The notes beneath the pieces are model-generated. The model was not told the DNA's origin, ran no database searches, and saw nothing but the letters and a program-made list of their open reading frames with translations. From NCBI GenBank assembly GCA_025800435.1, contig JAOXRV010000495.1, positions 1 through 10,824 of the forward strand: a stretch of 10,824 bases of DNA. The letters run 5' to 3'. Numbering within the stretch: position 1 is the stretch's first letter; every line of letters begins with the position of its first letter. Shown one piece after another: positions 6,996 to 10,824 of the stretch. The DNA is from Cellvibrionaceae bacterium. Lineage in GTDB: Bacteria; Pseudomonadota; Gammaproteobacteria; Pseudomonadales; Cellvibrionaceae. Position numbers and translations under genes: made by a program.

Positions 6996-7898
6996 TCAAA
7001 TTGTGGCATTGGCGATGATTTGCCCGCTAACCTCGGCCAGTAGTTGGGCCAGCTTGCGCTCATCGTCCCGCCGCCAGGCGCTGTAAAAGCGCAGTGGGCT
7101 GGCCTGGGTGTCTACCTCTAAGCGCTGTAGGCTGCCACTGGCCAGGGCGCTGGCCACCACCGGCGCGGGCAAAAGGGCACTGCCCAGGCCCTGCTCGGCC
7201 ATCGGCAGCAGGCTGGCCACGGTGCCGCAGCAGTGCACCTGGGCCTCTTCCAGCTGGGCCGCGCCCAGGCTCTGTTGCAGCTGCAGCCAGGGTTGGCTAT
7301 TGGCGGGAAAGCTCAGCAGTGGCTGCTGGCTTAACTCGGCCAGGCTCAGTGGGCCGCTGTGGCTGGCCTGTAACTCGGCGGCCAGGGCCGGGGCCGCCAC
7401 CCAGCACTGTTCATACTCCACCAGGGCCTGGCTGTGCAGCTCGGGGGCCTGGGGCTCGCCCACCACCAGTGCCAGGTCCAGCTGGTGTTGCAATAGTTGA
7501 TGGCCCAGGCTGGCGCTGGCATCCACGCTTATTTCAAAGGCCATCAGCGGCAGCCGCCCCTGCCAGCTGGCCAGTAGCTCGGGCAGCCATAAATGGGCCA
7601 GGGTATCGGCAATGCCGACCCGCAAATTGCCTTTTTCGGGCTGTACATCTTTTAGCTGGGCTTTTATCTCCTGCTCCAGGGCCACCATCTTCTGGGCCAG
7701 GGGCAGCAGCTGGCCACCACGGGCGGTAAGCCGGGCACCGCTGCTGTCGCGTTCAAGCAGCTGTACCCCCAGTTCATTCTCCAGCGAGTTGATTCTGGCC
7801 GAGATGGCGGGCTGGGAACTGTGCAGGGCCTTGGCGGCGGCGTGAAAGCTGCCGAGTTGGGCCACTTTGACAAAGCTGTGAATGTTTTTTAACTGCAT
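6996..7898 (-). CDS. LysR-family transcriptional regulator
   Basis: DNA-binding regulator with the usual two-part layout. The N-terminal winged helix-turn-helix (residues 1-60) reads SFHAAAKALHSSQPAISARI followed by LENELGVQLLER. A linker helix and a substrate-binding domain follow (about 88-290, beginning NLRVGIADTLAHLWLPELL). I chose the ATG at 7898 because MQLKNIHSFVKVA is the typical beginning of this family and gives a normal 300 residues. An in-frame GTG at 7934 would add 12 residues; neither start has a clear ribosome binding site. The effector is unknown. The gene is divergent from the acyl-CoA dehydrogenase pair across about 140 nt, the classic position for a LysR gene and its target, so fatty or dicarboxylic acyl-CoA metabolism is the best guess. 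The downstream dat gene is on the same strand but 173 nt away with its own promoter candidate. Confidence 0.9.
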   Translation of the reverse strand: MQLKNIHSFVKVAQLGSFHAAAKALHSSQPAISARINSLENELGVQLLERDSSGARLTARGGQLLPLAQKMVALEQEIKAQLKDVQPEKGNLRVGIADTLAHLWLPELLASWQGRLPLMAFEISVDASASLGHQLLQHQLDLALVVGEPQAPELHSQALVEYEQCWVAAPALAAELQASHSGPLSLAELSQQPLLSFPANSQPWLQLQQSLGAAQLEEAQVHCCGTVASLLPMAEQGLGSALLPAPVVASALASGSLQRLEVDTQASPLRFYSAWRRDDERKLAQLLAEVSGQIIANATI

Positions 7899-7949
7899 GG
7901 GCGAATTTGTCAGTCTTACTGGGCTGCTTGTCACTTTACCATAAAGGTC

Positions 7950-7979
7950 TTAGTCGGTATTTTGCTTGTTTTAGTCTAA
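7950..7979. promoter_or_regulatory. candidate regulator site in the divergent intergenic region
   Basis: TTAGTC occurs twice in direct orientation (7950-7955 and 7971-7976), 21 nt apart, or two helical turns. The second copy lies in a small palindrome TTAGTCTAA (7971-7979). The position between the LysR gene and the acyl-CoA dehydrogenase genes fits a LysR operator, but a proper T-N11-A box was not clear and six-base repeats arise by chance. Confidence 0.2.
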
Positions 7980-8025
7980 TAATAATAGTTACTGGCTTGG
8001 CCGGTACCCAACCCACAACAGCAGC

Positions 8026-8030
8026 GAGGA
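8026..8030 (+). promoter_or_regulatory. ribosome binding site that fixes a TTG start
   Basis: GAGGA ends 7 nt before the TTG at 8038, ideal spacing. The nearby ATG at 8030 is in another frame and leads only to a short reading frame ending at 8098, so the TTG is the better start for the acyl-CoA dehydrogenase. Confidence 0.75.
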
Positions 8031-8037
8031 TGATCCC

Positions 8038-9210
8038 TTGGATACTAATTTTTCCCCCGCAGACCTGGCCTTTCGCGATGAGGTGCGGGCTTTTCTAAAA
8101 GCAGCCTGGACCGATGTGCTCGGCCAGTACCCAGAGCCCCTCGGCGGCATAATCGACGTGGAGTGGCAAAAGCGCCTCTACGCCCAGGGCTGGATCGCCC
8201 CCAACTGGCCGGTCGAGTGCGGCGGCACCGGTTGGAGCGCCACCCAAAAATATATCTTTGAAACCGAGCGCGCTGCAGTCGGTGCTCCGGATGTGTCGCC
8301 GTTTGGTCTGAAGATGGTTGGCCCGGTGATTTATACCTTTGGCAATGAAGAGCAGAAAAAACGCTTTTTGCCCGGTATTTTGAACTCCGAAGACTGGTGG
8401 TGCCAGGGTTATTCCGAGCCTGGCGCGGGCTCGGATTTGGCCTCCCTAAAAACCAAGGCCGAGCGCGATGGCGATGATTATATTGTCAACGGCGCAAAAA
8501 TTTGGACCACCCTGGCACAAATGGCCGACTGGATGTTCTGCCTGGTGCGCACCAGCACCGAGGGCAAGCCCCAGCAGGGCATCAGCTTTTTGCTGATCGA
8601 TATGAAAACCCCGGGCATTACCGTGCGCCCGATTTACACCATCGATGAAGAGCACCACCTGAACGAGGTGATCCTCGACAATGTGCGGGTGCCAGTGGCC
8701 AATCGTATCGGCGAGGAAAACCAGGGCTGGACCTACGCCAAGAGCCTGCTCGCCCACGAACGCACCGCGATTGCCGGGGTGGCCGATAGCAAACGCCACC
8801 TGGCGGATTTAAAACAGTTGGCCGCAGCCGAGTGCAACGGCGGTGTGCGCGCCATTGACGAGCCCCGCTTTCGCCACCGTTTTGCGGATATTGAAGCGGA
8901 GCTAATGGCGCTGGAGTACACCGAGCTGCGGGTGTTAGCAGCCATGGCCAAGGGCGACGGCCCGGGGGTGGAGTCGTCGCTGTTAAAGCTTAAGGGCACA
9001 GAAATTCAGCAGAGCATTGCCGAGTTGCGGCTGGATTTGGCCGCCGCCTTTGGCGCCGTGGTGCAGGGCGAGCTGAGCAGTGAGCAGGTGGGCCACAGCT
9101 TTGGCAATCTGGCCCGCCGCAACTTCCTTGCCGGCCGCGCCGCCACTATTTACGGTGGCTCGGACGAGGTGCAAAAAAATATTACCGCCAAGTTTGTACT
9201 GGGCCTGTAA
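8038..9210 (+). CDS. acyl-CoA dehydrogenase, large subunit type (PimC-like)
   Basis: FAD enzyme that introduces a trans-2 double bond into an acyl-CoA. The 390 residues resemble PimC, the large subunit of pimeloyl-CoA dehydrogenase, from the N-terminal FSPADLAFRDEVRAFL through GPVIYTFGNEEQKKRFLP, WWCQGYSEPGAGSDLASLKT (121-140) and IYGGSDEVQKNI (371-382). The usual MCAD catalytic Glu position in the last motif is Gly. Glu241 in AHERTAIAG aligns by eye with the alternative base used by isovaleryl- and long-chain acyl-CoA dehydrogenases. The RKQFG FAD-contact motif is missing here but present in the next gene. The start is TTG: GAGGA stands 7 nt upstream and no in-frame ATG fits the family's N-terminus. 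The small-subunit gene follows after 18 nt. The true substrate could be another dicarboxyl, branched or ring acyl-CoA. Confidence 0.92.
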   Translation: MDTNFSPADLAFRDEVRAFLKAAWTDVLGQYPEPLGGIIDVEWQKRLYAQGWIAPNWPVECGGTGWSATQKYIFETERAAVGAPDVSPFGLKMVGPVIYTFGNEEQKKRFLPGILNSEDWWCQGYSEPGAGSDLASLKTKAERDGDDYIVNGAKIWTTLAQMADWMFCLVRTSTEGKPQQGISFLLIDMKTPGITVRPIYTIDEEHHLNEVILDNVRVPVANRIGEENQGWTYAKSLLAHERTAIAGVADSKRHLADLKQLAAAECNGGVRAIDEPRFRHRFADIEAELMALEYTELRVLAAMAKGDGPGVESSLLKLKGTEIQQSIAELRLDLAAAFGAVVQGELSSEQVGHSFGNLARRNFLAGRAATIYGGSDEVQKNITAKFVLGL

Positions 9211-9228
9211 AAGAGGGGAGAACAGCCA

Positions 9229-10347
9229 ATGAATTTTGATATTTCCGAAGAACAAAAAATGCTCAAAGACAGTGTCGCCCGCTTTGTGCAGGACGAGTAC
9301 GGTTTTGATGTGCGCGAAAAAATTATCGCCAGCGAGGCAGGCTACAGCGCCGATAACTGGCAGAAGTTTGCCGAGCTGGGTTGGTTATCGATTCCCTTTG
9401 CCGAAGACTTTGGTGGCTTTGGCGGCGGTGCGGTCGACACCATGGTGGTAATGGAAGAATTGGGCCGGGGCATAGTGATAGAGCCCTTTGTGGCCACGGT
9501 GTTGATGTTTGGTGGCCTATTGGCCGCCGGCGAGCTGGATAATAAAGCCGAGCTGATCGGCCAAATTATTAATGGCAGCCTGCAGGGTGCCGTGGCCTAC
9601 CTGGAGCCCCAAAGCCGCTTTGAGCTGGCCGATGTTAAAACCGAGGCCCTGGCCGAGGGCGATGGCTACCGCCTAAGCGGCGTTAAGAGCTTGGTGCTCA
9701 ATGGCAGCCGGGCCAATAAAATTATTGTTTCGGCCCGCCACAGTGGCGGCCAGTACGAGCAGGCTGGCATCGGCCTATTTATGGTTGACGCCGATGCCGA
9801 GGGCCTGGCAAAAACCGAGCTTAAATTAATGGACGGCCAGCGCGTGGCCAATCTTAAACTCGATAATGTGGCCGCTGTGCCACTGGCGCTTGAAGCCTTT
9901 GGCAGCCTTGAAAGCTGGCGCCGTGATATCACTTTGGCACTGGCGGCCGAGGCGGTTGGCATTATGGAAAAACTCAATGCCACCACCGTCGAATACCTTA
10001 AAACCCGCAAGCAGTTTGGGGTGGCCATCGGCTCCTTCCAGGCCCTGCAGCACCGCGCGGTAGAAACCTTTATGGCGGCCGAGCAGGCAAAATCGCTGTT
10101 GTACCGGGCGGTGTGCTCGGTGGCCGAGGGCCGCGACGATGCCGCCAAGGATATCGCCGCGCTCAAGTATATGGTCGATAAGTCCGGCAAGCTGGTGGGC
10201 GGCGAGGCCATCCAAATGCACGGCGGCATGGGCATGACCGACGAGCTGGATGTGGGCCATTATGTGAAGCGCTTGCTGACTATTAATGCGGCCTTTGGCA
10301 ATGGTGATTACCACCTGGATAAATTGGCTGATTTGAGCCTGGCTTAA
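9229..10347 (+). CDS. acyl-CoA dehydrogenase, small subunit type (PimD-like)
   Basis: Second acyl-CoA dehydrogenase family protein, 372 residues, resembling PimD, the small subunit of pimeloyl-CoA dehydrogenase. Segments that match are NFDISEEQKMLKDSVARF (2-19), the PFAEDFGGFGGG loop (57-67), VEYLKTRKQFGVAIGSFQ (254-271) and IQMHGGMGMTDELDVGHYVK (328-347). The RKQFG Arg and Gln normally contact the FAD pyrophosphate across the subunit interface. Neither known catalytic Glu position carries Glu: the MCAD-type site is in HGGMGMT, and the alternative site is near Ile234. The protein may therefore lack a base of its own and complete the active site of the large subunit. It begins 18 nt after that gene with a strong GAGGGGAG (9213-9220), indicating co-transcription and balanced production. 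Independent activity cannot be excluded. Confidence 0.92.
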   Translation: MNFDISEEQKMLKDSVARFVQDEYGFDVREKIIASEAGYSADNWQKFAELGWLSIPFAEDFGGFGGGAVDTMVVMEELGRGIVIEPFVATVLMFGGLLAAGELDNKAELIGQIINGSLQGAVAYLEPQSRFELADVKTEALAEGDGYRLSGVKSLVLNGSRANKIIVSARHSGGQYEQAGIGLFMVDADAEGLAKTELKLMDGQRVANLKLDNVAAVPLALEAFGSLESWRRDITLALAAEAVGIMEKLNATTVEYLKTRKQFGVAIGSFQALQHRAVETFMAAEQAKSLLYRAVCSVAEGRDDAAKDIAALKYMVDKSGKLVGGEAIQMHGGMGMTDELDVGHYVKRLLTINAAFGNGDYHLDKLADLSLA

Positions 10348-10359
10348 TACTCCGGTTAA

Positions 10360-10381
10360 AGCGGTCCCGGCTGGGGCCGCT
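10360..10381 (+). terminator. hairpin after the acyl-CoA dehydrogenase pair
   Basis: AGCGGTCCC (10360-10368) pairs with GGGGCCGCT (10373-10381) through one G-T wobble around a GGCT loop, 12 nt after the stop codon. There is no T-run behind it (TCAGAATAAT), so it may be a weak or factor-assisted terminator or an mRNA 3'-end stabiliser. Confidence 0.45.
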
Positions 10382-10421
10382 CAGAATAATGGTAAAGACC
10401 CTATTTCTAGCTGGAAGAAAA

Positions 10422-10608
10422 GTGGCTTCGATTTCGAGCCTTGTAGCGGGGGTTACTTCTGGGGGACGCATAAACCCATGGGTTCGCACCATCCAGGTGC
10501 TCAGCCTTCGGCCAAGCCCAAATTCGCTCCAGGCGAATTGGTCCTGGGGCTCTCGTCCGCCATCCCTGGCTCCCAAGCCCCCAAAACCCCTTACCCACCA
10601 CAAGACTC
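10422..10608. repeat. palindromic intergenic repeat, copy B (long form)
   Basis: Second member of the family seen at 4687-4810. Its first block (10422-10479) and last block (10549-10583) match copy A at 48/58 and 33/35 positions. Between them copy B has 69 nt where copy A has 7. The outer arms (from 10436, and up to 10608) are more diverged than in copy A but still pair in part. The inside holds a chain of small palindromes: AACCCATGGGTT (10473-10484), GCACC/GGTGC (10486-10500), GCC/GGC (10504-10512) and AATTCGC/GCGAATT (10521-10539). It lies after the acyl-CoA dehydrogenase operon. Short reading frames inside are by-products of the repeat. Confidence 0.85.
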
Positions 10609-10689
10609 TACAACTAGATGATTCCTAAGACTGTACAAGCAGAAAGAGTTATTGCTAGTGCTCAGCAGCTAGAGGCTCTGCGCGATGTA

Positions 10690-10802
10690 AGCTTGAGGGG
10701 TAGGGGGTGCTTTCGCAGTGACTAGGCTTCTGGATGAAACGGGGGTCAGCGCCTGGACGGCGCGCTTTCGGAACGGAGAAAGTGCCCCCTACCCCTCAAG
10801 CT
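10690..10802. repeat. long inverted repeat of a second type
   Basis: Arms 10690-10714 and 10778-10802 are complementary at 23 of 25 positions (AGCTTGAGGGGTAGGGGG plus CTTTC), around a 63-nt centre. Both differences become G-U pairs if the plus strand is transcribed, so the RNA stem would be unbroken over 25 pairs. The centre holds GCGCC-TGGAC-GGCGC (10749-10763). A second CTTTC (10765-10769) could compete for the GAAAG of the right arm. It shares no obvious sequence with the other repeat family. Its nature is unknown: MITE-like element, REP-type structure or structured RNA. Confidence 0.8.
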
Positions 10803-10824
10803 GGGTTTTATCCCCGAAGGCCTG

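Larger units (their letters stand above)
10348..10824. other. gene-free right end of the window
   Basis: About 480 nt after the acyl-CoA dehydrogenase pair with no credible protein gene. In order it holds a short hairpin (10360-10381), repeat copy B (10422-10608), an undistinguished spacer (10609-10689) and the 25-bp inverted repeat (10690-10802). The last 22 nt show nothing recognisable, and whatever follows is outside the window. Confidence 0.7.

Noticed and set aside
7094..7729. 211-codon plus-strand frame opposite the LysR gene
   Set aside because: Shadow of a GC-rich real gene: Pro/Gly/Arg-rich with no domain, while the opposite frame has clear LysR features.
9666..10235. 189-codon minus-strand frame opposite the second acyl-CoA dehydrogenase
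   Set aside because: Ser/Ala-rich antisense shadow with no recognisable motif.
10283..10603. Reading frames inside copy B on either strand (also 10407-10601 minus and 10389-10628 plus) and inside copy A (4582-4806 minus) with similar peptides such as GGLGA(K/R)D.GRE
   Set aside because: The similarity follows from the repeated DNA itself; the frames run into neighbouring genes, lack ribosome binding sites and are better explained as palindromic repeat.
10618..10725. 35-codon reading frame starting MIPKTVQAERVIAS
   Set aside because: It has no ribosome binding site, follows a stop codon directly and runs into the arm of the inverted repeat; the composition looks protein-like but there is no support for expression.
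10690..10802. Integron attC site or group II intron end
   Set aside because: No GTTRRRY/RYYYAAC core sites and no GTGYG intron start; no integrase or reverse transcriptase in the window.

Overview
The window is a piece of chromosome from a Gram-negative, probably marine gammaproteobacterium. This rests on the gene types (glutathione-dependent formaldehyde oxidation, paired acyl-CoA dehydrogenases, alanine racemase next to a D-amino-acid aminotransferase, an exported protein with Ig-like repeats), GC-rich codon use and palindromic intergenic repeats. A Cellvibrionales/Spongiibacter-like host is a guess. There is no phage, transposase, CRISPR or RNA gene.

Layout. (1) 2-1024 (+): 3' part of an iron-containing alcohol dehydrogenase, cut by the window edge. 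(2) 1244-2482 (+): a single-gene unit for a secreted or anchored protein with a signal peptide, three Ig-like repeats and a C-terminal hydrophobic-plus-basic tail. It has a candidate promoter in front and two tandem hairpins behind. (3) 2646-4628 (+): frmA-fghA, the two-step glutathione route from formaldehyde to formate. (4) 4687-4810: palindromic repeat, copy A, at the convergent junction. (5) 6822-4846 (-): dat then alr, a two-gene D-amino-acid unit. (6) 7898-6996 (-): a LysR-type regulator, divergent from (7) 8038-10347 (+): two acyl-CoA dehydrogenase genes resembling the large and small subunits of pimeloyl-CoA dehydrogenase (PimC/PimD); the first starts at TTG. (8) 10348-10824: a gene-free end with a short hairpin, palindromic repeat copy B (longer, with a chain of small hairpins in its centre) and a different, nearly perfect 25-bp inverted repeat.

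How the genes work together. FrmA oxidises S-hydroxymethylglutathione and FghA hydrolyses the resulting S-formylglutathione. Dat and Alr both interconvert D-amino acids, most plausibly supplying D-Ala and D-Glu for peptidoglycan. The two acyl-CoA dehydrogenases look like interdependent subunits: the large one keeps a candidate catalytic Glu but lacks the RKQFG FAD motif, and the small one has the reverse. The adjacent LysR protein is their most likely regulator.

Most genes are ordinary housekeeping or catabolic genes. The least explained material is the intergenic repeat DNA: a two-copy palindromic family with a variable central module, and the separate inverted repeat near the right edge, whose only two arm differences are both G-U pairs in a plus-strand RNA.
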